Assembly (NCBI GenBank): GCA_016792585.1 | Contig: JAEULB010000024.1 | Location: 1-37,007, forward strand | Direction: 5' to 3' | Length of the DNA stretch: 37,007 nt | Source: Rhodospirillaceae bacterium | GTDB lineage: Bacteria; Pseudomonadota; Alphaproteobacteria; SHVZ01 | Shown: positions 1 through 7,949 of the stretch, one piece after another | Position numbering within the stretch: the stretch's first letter is position 1 | Layout: each line of letters starts with the position of its first letter | Position numbers and translations under genes: made by a program | Notes under the pieces: generated by a model | Database searches by the model: none | The model's input: the letters and a program-made list of their open reading frames with translations, nothing else | Told to the model about the DNA's origin: nothing

Positions 1-930
1 GCCGACTACTACGAGAAGCCGCAGCCCTATCTCGACCAGGTCGTCTTCCGCTTCTTCAAGGACCAGGCCTCGATCACCTCGGCGCTGCGCTCGAAGGCGA
101 TCGACATGACCTGGTTCAAGGACCCCAAGGTCTCGGCCCAGATCGTGCGCACCGCGCCCGATCTCGTGAACGCGCCGGGCAAGACCACCCGCACCTTCCC
201 GGTGTGGATGAACCTCAAGGACAAGCCGTTCAACGACGTGCGCGTGCGCCGCGCGCTCAGCCTCGCCACCGACCGCAAGGCGGCGCTCGATACCGTGCTC
301 GGCGGTGGCGCGGGCAAGGTCGCGGCGATGGTGCCGGAGAGCCATGTCGGCGGCTATGACGGCGTCGGCGAGATGCCCTACTACAAGACCGACGTGGCGG
401 CGGCGAAGAAGCTGCTGGCCGAGGCGGGCTATCCGAACGGCATCGACATCGGCGAGTACATCGTCGTCGCCGCCAATCCGCTCGACGTCAGCTGCGCGCA
501 GATCCTGCAGCAGCAATGGGCGGCCGCCGGCATCAAGGTCGCGATCAAGCCGCTGGAAACCGCGCCCCTGATCCAGATGTGGCTCAAGGGCGAGTTCCCG
601 ACGCTGCTGTCGGTGGCCTTGGCCTGGAGCCCGGATCCGGACTCGATCCTCTCGCGCATCCTCTCGACCAATCCTTCGGGCAAAGCGCTCGGCATGTCCG
701 ATACCGAGCTCGACAAGATGATCGTGGACGCGCGCACGATCCTCGACGTGAAGAAGCGGGCTGAAGCCTACATGGCGATCCAGAAGCGGATCGCCGATCA
801 GGCCTACGTCCTCGACATCTACCAGTACCCGCTGCGCTGGGAAGCCTGGTGGGGCTACGTGAAGGGCTATGTGGCGCTGGCGGCGAACATCCGCACCTAC
901 GTCCGCACCACCTGGCTCGACAAGGCCTGA
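1..930 (+). CDS. ABC transporter substrate-binding protein, family 5 (3' part)
   Basis: This is the C-terminal part of a periplasmic solute-binding protein of the SBP_bac_5 (peptide/nickel/opine) family; the reading frame is open from base 1, so the start and signal peptide lie outside the window. Family-typical stretches are visible: a segment reading NLKDKPFNDVRVRRALSLA, the conserved region where these proteins state that residues near the lobe hinge are remodelled, then AEAGYPNG, and a C-terminal half with WSPDPDS and TELDKMI. Such proteins capture short peptides, opines, glutathione or related solutes and deliver them to the inner-membrane permeases. Two permeases and two ATPases follow on the same strand, so this is the binding protein of that transporter. 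The substrate cannot be told from sequence. A repeat-rich gap of about 250 bases separates it from the first permease. Confidence 0.93.
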   Translation, partial: ADYYEKPQPYLDQVVFRFFKDQASITSALRSKAIDMTWFKDPKVSAQIVRTAPDLVNAPGKTTRTFPVWMNLKDKPFNDVRVRRALSLATDRKAALDTVLGGGAGKVAAMVPESHVGGYDGVGEMPYYKTDVAAAKKLLAEAGYPNGIDIGEYIVVAANPLDVSCAQILQQQWAAAGIKVAIKPLETAPLIQMWLKGEFPTLLSVALAWSPDPDSILSRILSTNPSGKALGMSDTELDKMIVDARTILDVKKRAEAYMAIQKRIADQAYVLDIYQYPLRWEAWWGYVKGYVALAANIRTYVRTTWLDKA

Positions 931-961
931 CGAAACATTTGTCGAAGCGACGTCTCTCGTA

Positions 962-1165
962 CCCCCTCTCCCGCCGAAGGCGGGGGAGGGCCGGGGTTGG
1001 GGCGAGCGCAGCGAGGCGTTGTTCCTTGTGTCGAATTTTCATTCATTCTCTGCAAGGGCAAGCGAGAGGTATGGCTCCGTCTCCTCGCGTCGCTCGCCCC
1101 CACCCTGACGCGACGACGCCTTCGGCGTCGCGCTTACCTCGCCCGCGTACGACGCGGGAGAGGGG
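962..1165. repeat. Composite inverted repeat (REP/BIME-like) between binding-protein and permease genes
   Basis: The 253-base gap 931-1183 holds two long arms that are near reverse complements. The outer ends are CCCCCTCTCCCGC at 962-974 and GCGGGAGAGGGG at 1154-1165. Further in, GGGGCGAGCGCAGCGAGG near 1000 pairs imperfectly with the CGTCGCTCGCCCCCACCC region near 1090-1105. Each arm also contains its own small GC hairpin (CCCGCCGAAGGCGGG; GACGCCTTCGGCGTC). The central part is more AT-rich. No credible gene is present. The build resembles intergenic REP/BIME-type elements of proteobacteria; mRNA stabilisation of the upstream gene is a reasonable inference from its place inside an ABC operon. 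Confidence 0.7.
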
Positions 1166-1183
1166 ACACGAGCGGACGAGACC

Positions 1184-2128
1184 ATGTTGAGGATGATTCT
1201 CGTCCGCCTCGCGCTAACGGTGCCGATCCTGCTCGGCGTCTCCATCGTCGCCTTCGGGCTGATGCGGGCATTGCCGGGTGACTTCGTTCTGGCGGCAGCC
1301 GGCACCAACACCGTCTCACAGGAAGTGATCGACACCACCCGGCGCCAGCTCGGCCTCGACCGGCCGATATGGGAGCAGTACGGGATCTGGCTCCAGAACG
1401 CGCTTTCCGGCGATCTCGGCACCTCGTTCGCGACCAAGAAGCCGGTGGTGAGCGAGTTGCTGCCCAGGCTCGCCGTCACCGCCGAGCTGACCTTGATGGC
1501 CGGATTGACGGCGCTGGCGTTCGGCGCCACGACAGGCTTGGCGTCGGCCAGGCTTCGCGGCCGCACCGACTGGGCGGTGCGCGGCCTCAACAGCCTTCTG
1601 CTGGCCGTGCCCAATTTCGTCATCGCGACACTGATCGTGCTGCTGTTCGGTCTCTACTTCCCGACCATCGGCATCTTCAACTACGTGCCCTTCGCCAAGG
1701 ATCCCCTCGGCAACATCGTGAGCCTGCTGCTGCCGGCGATCTCGCTGGCGCTGACCGTCTCGGTCACGGTCTCTGAGAACACCCGCGCCGCCGTGCTCGA
1801 GGTGTCGAGCCAGGACTATGTGATGGTCGCCCGCGCCAAGGGCCTGCTCGCCCGCACCATCCTCGGCAACTATCTCGTCAGGAACGCGCTGACGCCGGTG
1901 ATCACGGTGACCGGCCTGCAGCTCGCAGCCCTCCTCGGCGGCTCGATCCTGATCGAGACGATCTTCACGATCCCCGGCATGGGCCAGTACCTCTTCGACT
2001 CGGTCACGCGCCGCGACTATCCGGTGATCCAGGGGATCGTTCTGGTCTCCTCGACCATCGTGCTGCTGATGAACGTCCTGGTCGATATCGCCTATGCGCG
2101 GGTCGACGCGCGGGTGTCCTATGAGTGA
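1184..2128 (+). CDS. ABC transporter permease, DppB/OppB type
   Basis: This 314-residue inner-membrane protein forms half of the channel of a peptide/nickel-type ABC importer. The N-terminal membrane segment (about residues 6-28) is followed by the family's RALPGD stretch, then a periplasmic loop and about five more hydrophobic segments. The cytoplasmic coupling (EAA) loop is seen near residues 211-240 around DYVMVARAKGL, and the typical C-terminal FTIPGMGQYLFDSV motif is at about 261-274. Length is normal for DppB/OppB. The ATG at 1184 is chosen because it begins directly with a classic DppB N-terminus. The last 8 bases overlap the next permease gene, implying coupled translation. Specificity is unknown. 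Confidence 0.95.
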   Translation: MLRMILVRLALTVPILLGVSIVAFGLMRALPGDFVLAAAGTNTVSQEVIDTTRRQLGLDRPIWEQYGIWLQNALSGDLGTSFATKKPVVSELLPRLAVTAELTLMAGLTALAFGATTGLASARLRGRTDWAVRGLNSLLLAVPNFVIATLIVLLFGLYFPTIGIFNYVPFAKDPLGNIVSLLLPAISLALTVSVTVSENTRAAVLEVSSQDYVMVARAKGLLARTILGNYLVRNALTPVITVTGLQLAALLGGSILIETIFTIPGMGQYLFDSVTRRDYPVIQGIVLVSSTIVLLMNVLVDIAYARVDARVSYE

Positions 2129-2951
2129 GCCCGCTCCCCGCCCCCGCCACCGCGGCCAGGTGATGGTCGCGGTCGGCGTCGCCATGCTGGCGACGCTGAT
2201 CCTGATCATGATCCTCGGGCCGTCGATCGCGCCCTACAGCCCGTCGGCCACGTCTCCCAACTCGCTCGACGGACCGACCGCGGCGCATTGGCTCGGCACC
2301 GACTCGATCGGCCGCGACCTGCTCTCGCGCCTGATCGTCGGCGGCCGCGGCACGCTGACCATCACCTTCGTCGCCGTCGCCCTCGCGCTGACCGCCGGCC
2401 TGATCCTGGGCCTGACCTCCGGCTACATCGGCGGCAAGGTCGACCTGATCATCATGCGGCTGCTCGACGTAGTCTTCGCCTTCCCGGTCTTCCTCCTGGC
2501 GATCGCGGTGGTCGCCGCGCTGGGCCCGACGGTCAAGAACCTGATCCTCACCATCGCCATCGTCTACACGCCGGCGATGGCGCGCGTCGTGCGCGCGCCG
2601 GTGCTCTCGATCAAGCGCTGGGACCATGTCGAAGCGGCGCGCAGCGTCGGCGTCGGCGAGTTCGCGATTGCGCTCCGCCACGTGCTGCCGATGGCGATCT
2701 CGCCGATCCTGGTGCAGACCAGCCTGATCCTCGCCAACACGATCTTCACCGTGACCGCGCTCTCGTTCCTGGGCCTGGGCCCGCCGCCGCCCGATCCCAA
2801 CTGGGGCAGCATGCTGGCCGAGGCCCGCCAGTTCATGGAGCTGGCGCCGCTGACCGTGATCGGCCCCGCCGTCGCGATCGTGTTCGCGTCGCTGACCTTC
2901 ATCGTCCTCGCCAACGGGCTTCGCGAGATGCTCGACGTGGGGAGCCGCTGA
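2121..2951 (+). CDS. ABC transporter permease, DppC/OppC type
   Basis: This 276-residue protein is the second channel subunit of the peptide-type importer. It has one N-terminal membrane segment (about 15-33), the family motif HWLGTDSIGRDLLSR at 56-70, then five further hydrophobic segments. The coupling loop EAARSVGVGEFAIALRHVLP lies at 171-190, and the ending SFLGLGPPPPDPNWGSML is typical of DppC proteins. I start at the ATG at 2121, which overlaps the stop of the upstream permease, rather than at an in-frame ATG 27 bases earlier that lies well inside that gene. Its own stop overlaps the ATPase start as TGATG. Confidence 0.95.
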   Translation: MSEPAPRPRHRGQVMVAVGVAMLATLILIMILGPSIAPYSPSATSPNSLDGPTAAHWLGTDSIGRDLLSRLIVGGRGTLTITFVAVALALTAGLILGLTSGYIGGKVDLIIMRLLDVVFAFPVFLLAIAVVAALGPTVKNLILTIAIVYTPAMARVVRAPVLSIKRWDHVEAARSVGVGEFAIALRHVLPMAISPILVQTSLILANTIFTVTALSFLGLGPPPPDPNWGSMLAEARQFMELAPLTVIGPAVAIVFASLTFIVLANGLREMLDVGSR

Positions 2952-3751
2952 TGCTCGAGGTCCGCGATCTCACCGCGACCTTCAATCGCGAAGGCACGCC
3001 CTCGCAGGTGGTCAACCGCATCGCCTTCGACATTGCGCCGGGCGAGGCCGTCGGCTTCGTCGGCGAGTCCGGGTCGGGCAAGAGCGTGACCGCGCGCGCG
3101 GTGATGCGCCTCGCCCCCGAAGGCTCGTCGATCGCCTGGGGCGGGCGCATCCTGTTCAAGGGCCAGGACCTGCTGGCCCTCGACGAACGCCAGATGCGCG
3201 ACGTGCGCGGCCGCCGGATCGCGATGGTGTTCCAGGATCCGATGGCGTCGCTGAACCCGGTGATGACCGTCGGCCAGCAGATCGACGACATGCTGATGCG
3301 CCACATGGGCCTCTCGCAGGGTGCCGCCCGCAAGAGGACGATCGAGCTGCTCGCCCAGGTCGGCATCCGCGACCCCGAGATCCGCGCCGACGACTACCCG
3401 CACCAGTTCTCCGGCGGCATGCGCCAGCGCGTATTGATCGCGATCGCGGTCTCCTGCCAGCCCGACCTCCTGATCGCCGACGAGCCGACCACCGCGCTCG
3501 ACGTCACGGTGCAGGCGCAGATCCTCCGCCTGCTGATGCGGCTCCGGAAGGAGATCGGCATGGCGCTGATGCTGATCACGCACGATTTCGGCGTGATCGC
3601 CGGCATGGTCGAGCGGGTCTACGTCATGCACCGGGGCGACATCGTCGAGTCCGGCCAGGTCGACGCGCTGTTCGCCGATCCGAAGCACGACTACACCAAG
3701 GCTCTGCTCGCCGCCGTCCCGCGGATCGAGACCGCGAGGCGGAGCGCATGA
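2951..3751 (+). CDS. ABC transporter ATPase, DppD/OppD type, lacking C-terminal extension
   Basis: This 266-residue nucleotide-binding subunit powers the importer. Walker A GESGSGKS is at 38-45, the Q-loop glutamine in VFQDP at 95, the signature FSGGMRQR at 153-160, Walker B LLIADE at 173-178 and the switch histidine at 211. The ATG at 2951 overlaps the permease stop (TGATG), and the end overlaps the next ATPase as ATGA. The protein is shorter than the usual 320 or so residues of DppD: it stops after the conserved [12 protein letters not shown] and so lacks the C-terminal oligopeptide-transporter domain with its cysteine motif. Only its partner ATPase keeps a remnant of that domain. Function as an ATPase is secure; effect of the shorter tail is not known. 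Confidence 0.95.
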   Translation: MLEVRDLTATFNREGTPSQVVNRIAFDIAPGEAVGFVGESGSGKSVTARAVMRLAPEGSSIAWGGRILFKGQDLLALDERQMRDVRGRRIAMVFQDPMASLNPVMTVGQQIDDMLMRHMGLSQGAARKRTIELLAQVGIRDPEIRADDYPHQFSGGMRQRVLIAIAVSCQPDLLIADEPTTALDVTVQAQILRLLMRLRKEIGMALMLITHDFGVIAGMVERVYVMHRGDIVESGQVDALFADPKHDYTKALLAAVPRIETARRSA

Positions 3752-4704
3752 CCGCCCCCCTCCTTCGGGTCCGCGACCTTTCGGTCACCTTCCCGGCGCG
3801 CCGCGGACGGCCGCCGGTCAAGGCGGTCGACCGCGTCTCCTTCGACATCCTGCCCGGCCGCACCGTCGGCCTCGTCGGCGAGTCCGGATCCGGCAAGACC
3901 ACCACGGGTCGCGCGATCCTGCAGCTGCAGGCGATCACCGGCGGTTCGGTCAGCCTGCTCGGGAAAGACCTGACGAAGATGTCGAGCAGTGACGTGCGCG
4001 CCATGCGTCGGCACATGCAGTTCGTGCTGCAGAACCCCTATTCGAGCCTGCATCCGAGGATGAAGGTGGCCGACATCCTTGCCGAGCCATTGAAGGTGCA
4101 TCGCTCGGTGCCGGCGGAACGCATTCCCGAGCGCGTCGCCGAGCTGATGACGCTGGTCAACATGGACCCGGCCTCGGTGAGGCGATATCCGCACGAATTC
4201 TCCGGCGGTCAGCGCCAACGCATCGTGATCGCGCGCGCGCTCGCGGTGAATCCCGACTTCGTCGTCTGCGATGAGCCGGTCTCGGCGCTCGACGTCCGCA
4301 CACAGTCGCAGATCGTCGACCTGCTGCACGACCTGCAGGACAAGCTGAAGCTCTCCTATCTCTTCATCGCCCACGACCTCGCGATCGTGCGCGCGGTGGC
4401 ACATCAGGTCGCGGTGATGTATGGCGGGCGCATCGTCGAGTTCGGCGACGCCGACGATGTCTACGAGAACCCGTCTCATCCCTACACGAGGAACCTGCTG
4501 GAGGCGGTGCCGATCCCCGATCCCGCCCGCCAGCGCGCCAAGCTCGCGGCCTCCGTCGTCGACCCGCAGTTCCGCGGCCGCGACGGCGAGACCGGCCCTT
4601 GCGTCTTCGGGCACGACCATGCCGACGGCACGTCGGAGTGGCACGAGGTCGGGCCAGGCCACGCGGTGTCGTGCAGGTTCTGGCCGCCTGGCGTGACGCC
4701 TTAG
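3748..4704 (+). CDS. ABC transporter ATPase, DppF/OppF type
   Basis: This 318-residue protein is the second nucleotide-binding subunit of the peptide-type importer. Walker A GESGSGKT is at 44-51, the Q-loop in VLQNPYSSLHPR near 93-104, the signature FSGGQRQR at 151-158, Walker B FVVCDE at 171-176 and the switch histidine at 209. After the core, PSHPYTRNLLEAVP leads into a C-terminal extension ending with CVFGHDHADGT and VSCRFWP, a reduced form of the usual oligopeptide-transporter C-terminal domain. It overlaps the preceding ATPase by four bases (ATGA). It closes the transporter operon and is convergent with the acetyltransferase gene that ends 13 bases beyond its stop. Confidence 0.95.
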   Translation: MTAPLLRVRDLSVTFPARRGRPPVKAVDRVSFDILPGRTVGLVGESGSGKTTTGRAILQLQAITGGSVSLLGKDLTKMSSSDVRAMRRHMQFVLQNPYSSLHPRMKVADILAEPLKVHRSVPAERIPERVAELMTLVNMDPASVRRYPHEFSGGQRQRIVIARALAVNPDFVVCDEPVSALDVRTQSQIVDLLHDLQDKLKLSYLFIAHDLAIVRAVAHQVAVMYGGRIVEFGDADDVYENPSHPYTRNLLEAVPIPDPARQRAKLAASVVDPQFRGRDGETGPCVFGHDHADGTSEWHEVGPGHAVSCRFWPPGVTP

Positions 4705-4717
4705 GTCGCGTCCGCCC

Positions 4718-5656
4718 CTATCGCGCGACCTTGATCTGCGGCAGGTCCCGGGTGAACGGGCGAAAGCCGACGCCGTAATAGAGGTTCCGCGCCGCCGGAC
4801 GCTCCGCCGCGCCGACGCAGGCGACGAACATGCGGGTCGCGCCGGCGGCCCGCGCCAGATGCATGCCATGGAGCTGCAGCGCGGTGCCGAGCCCTTGCCG
4901 CCGGAAGTCCCGGTGCGTGCCGACAGGCTCGAACTCCGCGGTCCGCGTCGCCTCGTCGAACCAGATGATCGCGGTCGCGGCCAAGGTGCCGTCCGGCGCG
5001 GCGATCAGCACGTGCAGATCGGCCCGATACGGCCAGGTCCGCCGGACCCGCTCGAGCGCGGTCTCGGTGAAGCTCGACGGATGCCAGGCGTCGCGATGGG
5101 CCTTGACCGCGTCGGCGACCGAGACGTCGGCGGCCGACAGGAACCGGAATCCATCGGGCAGGACCGGATCCGGCAGATCCGTCAGATCGCGGGAATTGAA
5201 CTGGTGCCAGGATCCGCTGTCCGAGCCGGTCTCGGCGTCGAACGCGTATCCGTGCGCGGCGACGATGGTCTGCGCCTTCACATCGCCGGATTGCACCGTC
5301 ATCGACCGGTCGACGCCGCCGGCGACGCCGTCGTACCAGTCGAGGATCTCCGCCAGCAGCTCCGGGCGGTCGGGATGCGTCTGCCAGATGAGGCTTGCCG
5401 TCTTCACCTCGCGGACCTGCCCGTCGCTGCGCGCGACCCGATGAGGCAGGTATGCCCATCCCCATGCCGCCAGCCGCTTCTCGACGAACCATAGGCGATG
5501 GCGCCAGAACGAGCTGAGGGCGTCGAAATCCTTGGCCCAGACCCAGGCGAGCTCACCGACCGAGGCGTCGCCGTTGATGAACTCCGGGCGAAGCGCGGTC
5601 ACCTCCTGCGCCAGGCCCTGCATCAGCCGGAGGTCGGCCGGTCCGAGACTTTCCAT
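4718..5656 (-). CDS. GNAT family N-acetyltransferase (two-domain)
   Basis: This 312-residue protein ends in a clear GNAT fold: an acetyl-CoA binding motif A is seen in EPVGTHRDFRRQGLGTALQ (about residues 230-250), followed by the NLYYGVGF beta-strand/tail typical of the family. The N-terminal half is also about the size of a GNAT domain (WVWAKDFDAL, then a stretch like IWQTHPDRPELLAEILDWYDG) but lacks an obvious motif A, so a degenerate tandem GNAT is likely. GNAT enzymes move an acetyl group from acetyl-CoA to an amine; the substrate here is unknown. It lies 24 bases downstream of the GntR regulator on the same strand, so the two are probably co-transcribed. Confidence 0.85.
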   Translation of the reverse strand: MESLGPADLRLMQGLAQEVTALRPEFINGDASVGELAWVWAKDFDALSSFWRHRLWFVEKRLAAWGWAYLPHRVARSDGQVREVKTASLIWQTHPDRPELLAEILDWYDGVAGGVDRSMTVQSGDVKAQTIVAAHGYAFDAETGSDSGSWHQFNSRDLTDLPDPVLPDGFRFLSAADVSVADAVKAHRDAWHPSSFTETALERVRRTWPYRADLHVLIAAPDGTLAATAIIWFDEATRTAEFEPVGTHRDFRRQGLGTALQLHGMHLARAAGATRMFVACVGAAERPAARNLYYGVGFRPFTRDLPQIKVAR

Positions 5657-5680
5657 GGGGTCGGCCTCTATTCGCGCGGA

Positions 5681-6424
5681 TCAGCGCCGCTTCGCCCCGG
5701 TTGCCGTGGTGACCGGCGCGATCTCGGCGCCGAGGACGCTGGGGCTCCCCATCAGCGCCGCTACCACCATGTCGCGCGCCTCGTCGATCTGCTCGATCAC
5801 GATCTCCTCGGCGGTGGCCGCGTCGCCCTTCGCCATCGCGTCGATCAGCGCCTGGTGCTCGTGCTGGATCTCGTCTGAGCGGTCGCGGAGCGCCAGGCCC
5901 AGCAGCAACGCGCGCTCGGCCTCGTCGAGCAGGTTCGACAGCATCCGGAGCAGCCTGGGGCTGCCGGCGGCTTCGGCGATCGCCAGATGGAAGGCGCGGT
6001 TGGCGGCAAGGAACACGCGCTGGCTCGCCGCATCGCCCGGCGTGTATCCCGCCTTGCAGCCGACATCGAGGCGCTTCAGCAAAACCGAATCGACGCCGCG
6101 CTCGGTCGCGAGCCTTGCCGCCATCGGCTCGAGCTGCCGGCGGAGCCGGAAGACATCGAGGATGTCGGCGAGCGTGACCGAAGCGATGCGCCAGCCGCGC
6201 CGGGCGACGGATGTGACGAGGCCGTCCTGGGCAAGCCGTGCGAGCGCGGCGCGGACCGGTGCCTTGCCGAGGCCGAGCGCCAAGGCGAGCTCCGCCTCGC
6301 TGACGGCGCTGCCGCCGGCGAGCCGGCCGTCGATGATGCGCGACTTTATCTCCGCATAGGCAGCGTCGCCGAGATTATGCGCCTCGGCGGCGATCGGCAC
6401 CGACGTTCCCGGGGCTTTCGCCAT
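5681..6424 (-). CDS. GntR family transcriptional regulator, FCD (FadR) subfamily
   Basis: This 247-residue regulator has an N-terminal winged helix-turn-helix (about residues 15-80: AYAEIKSRIIDGRLAGG, LALGLGKAPVRAALARLAQDGLV) and a C-terminal all-helical FCD ligand domain (about 90-220). Proteins of this type bind small acids or amino-acid-like effectors and usually repress adjacent catabolic or transport genes. I place the start at the ATG whose complement is 6422-6424, giving a protein of normal length; the open frame extends further upstream but with no homologous-looking sequence. It is divergent from the Hsp70-like and sarcosine oxidase genes across a 173-base gap and sits beside the ABC transporter, so control of those operons is plausible but unproven. 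Confidence 0.93.
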   Translation of the reverse strand: MAKAPGTSVPIAAEAHNLGDAAYAEIKSRIIDGRLAGGSAVSEAELALALGLGKAPVRAALARLAQDGLVTSVARRGWRIASVTLADILDVFRLRRQLEPMAARLATERGVDSVLLKRLDVGCKAGYTPGDAASQRVFLAANRAFHLAIAEAAGSPRLLRMLSNLLDEAERALLLGLALRDRSDEIQHEHQALIDAMAKGDAATAEEIVIEQIDEARDMVVAALMGSPSVLGAEIAPVTTATGAKRR

Positions 6425-6597
6425 CGATTCCCGATCCGGAAATGAAAACGCCGGCCCGCGGCCGGCGATCTGACCCCGAGGCACCTCCCGGCAACCTCTA
6501 GGCACCGGGACTTTATAGCGAAAGAAACTAGCTAGCAAGAGGCTGAAATGGCCTTTAATTGAGATGCCCTCCACTACTCTTCTCACAGGAGGGACCC
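6425..6597. promoter_or_regulatory. Divergent promoter region between GntR regulator and Hsp70-like/sox genes
   Basis: This 173-base gap must hold promoters for both directions. The part near 6500-6560 is clearly more AT-rich than its surroundings (ACTTTATAGCGAAAG, then the 8-base palindrome CTAGCTAG at about 6530-6537). I do not see a convincing long operator for the GntR protein. A strong Shine-Dalgarno (AGGAGGG) ends a few bases before the ATG at 6598. Confidence 0.45.
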
Positions 6598-7848
6598 ATG
6601 GCCTGGTGCGGCCTCGACTTCGGAACATCCAACTCCACTCTCGGTCTCGCCGACGGCAACGCGGCACGCTTAGCGCCGCTCGAAGGCGATGCCGTCACGC
6701 TGCCGAGCGCGATCTTCTTCGATGCCGAGACCGACGACCCGGTCTTCGGCCGCGCGGCGATCGCGACATATATCGAAGGCAATGACGGGCGACTGATGCG
6801 CTCGCTCAAGTCGGTGCTGGGCTCCGACCTGATGGAGCAGGAGACACGTCTCGGCAATCGCAAGATCCGCTTCGACGAGGCGATCGGCCTGGTGCTCGGC
6901 CGCATCAAGCTGCTCGGCGAGGCTTCCGCCGGCCACAAGCTCGACAGCGTCGTCCAGGGACGCCCGGTGCACTTCGTCGATGACGACGAGGCCGCCGACG
7001 CCAAGGCGCAAGCCACGCTGGAGGACGTGCTGCGCCAGACCGGCTTCAAGCACATCAGCTTCCAGTACGAGCCGATCGCCGCCGCCCTCCACTATGAATC
7101 GACGCTCAATCGCGAGGAGCTGGCGGTGATCGCCGACATCGGCGGCGGCACCTCGGACTTCTCGGTCGTCCGTCTCGGCCCGGATCGCGCGCGCCTTCCC
7201 GATCGCGCGCCCGACATCCTCGCCAATGACGGCGTCCGCGTCGGCGGCACCGACCTCGACCGTCTGGCGAGCCTGGCGGCGATCATGCCGGAGCTGGGCT
7301 ACGGCCACGTCGTGCGCCTCGACGGGCTCAAGGCGCCGGTCGCGCTCTATCACGACTTCGCGACATGGGCGAAGATCAACTTCGCCTACACCCACCAGGT
7401 CCTCTCCGCGGTCCGCCAGATGAAGCGGACGGCGAGAGATCCGATCCCGTTCGAGCGGATGGAGACGGCGCTGGAGGAGCGGCTCGGCCACTGGCTGGCG
7501 CTGCAGGCCGAGGCGGCGAAGATCGCGCTTTCGGAGAACGAGGACACGCGGATCGACCTCGGCCGCATCGAGCCCGGGCTCGGCGTCTGGCTCGACCGCG
7601 GCCAGTTCGGCCGCGCGATCGAAGCCTCGATGACGAGGATCGGCGACGTGATCAGCCGCTGCGTCGCGGCCGCCGGCGTGGCGCCGGAGAAGATCGACAG
7701 CCTGGTGATGACCGGCGGCTCGGCGCTGCTGCCGATGGTCCGCGACGCGCTCTCGAAGCGGCTGCCGCAGGCACGCCTGGTCGATGCCGACCATTTCGGC
7801 GCGATCGGACTCGGCCTCGCGCTGGAGGCGCGGCGGCGCTACGCCTGA
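6598..7848 (+). CDS. Hsp70 family protein, YegD-like
   Basis: This 416-residue protein is an Hsp70/actin-type ATPase without the substrate-binding and lid domains of DnaK. The phosphate-1 loop GLDFGTSNSTLG is at 5-16, EPIAAAL at 158-164, phosphate-2 DIGGGTSDFSVV at 180-191, and the adenosine motif MTGGSALLPMV starts at about 371. These features and the length match the YegD group, whose role is not established. The ATG at 6598 is chosen because AGGAGGG precedes it with good spacing; an in-frame start 39 bases earlier has no such site. It lies 101 bases upstream of soxB on the same strand, so it may share regulation with sarcosine oxidase; a chaperone role in its assembly is only a guess. Confidence 0.9.
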   Translation: MAWCGLDFGTSNSTLGLADGNAARLAPLEGDAVTLPSAIFFDAETDDPVFGRAAIATYIEGNDGRLMRSLKSVLGSDLMEQETRLGNRKIRFDEAIGLVLGRIKLLGEASAGHKLDSVVQGRPVHFVDDDEAADAKAQATLEDVLRQTGFKHISFQYEPIAAALHYESTLNREELAVIADIGGGTSDFSVVRLGPDRARLPDRAPDILANDGVRVGGTDLDRLASLAAIMPELGYGHVVRLDGLKAPVALYHDFATWAKINFAYTHQVLSAVRQMKRTARDPIPFERMETALEERLGHWLALQAEAAKIALSENEDTRIDLGRIEPGLGVWLDRGQFGRAIEASMTRIGDVISRCVAAAGVAPEKIDSLVMTGGSALLPMVRDALSKRLPQARLVDADHFGAIGLGLALEARRRYA

Positions 7849-7949
7849 TTGGCCATGATCGGTTCCGGCTTTCGTCCTTTCCCTTGCGCCCGTTCGGGCC
7901 CCCTCCCTAGACTGCGGCCTTCTTCAATTCCTTCCATCCAGGGCACCGC

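Noticed and set aside
6530..6537. CTAGCTAG as the GntR operator
   Set aside because: Only eight bases and without flanking symmetry; FCD-type sites are usually longer, so it is noted in the promoter entry but not called an operator.
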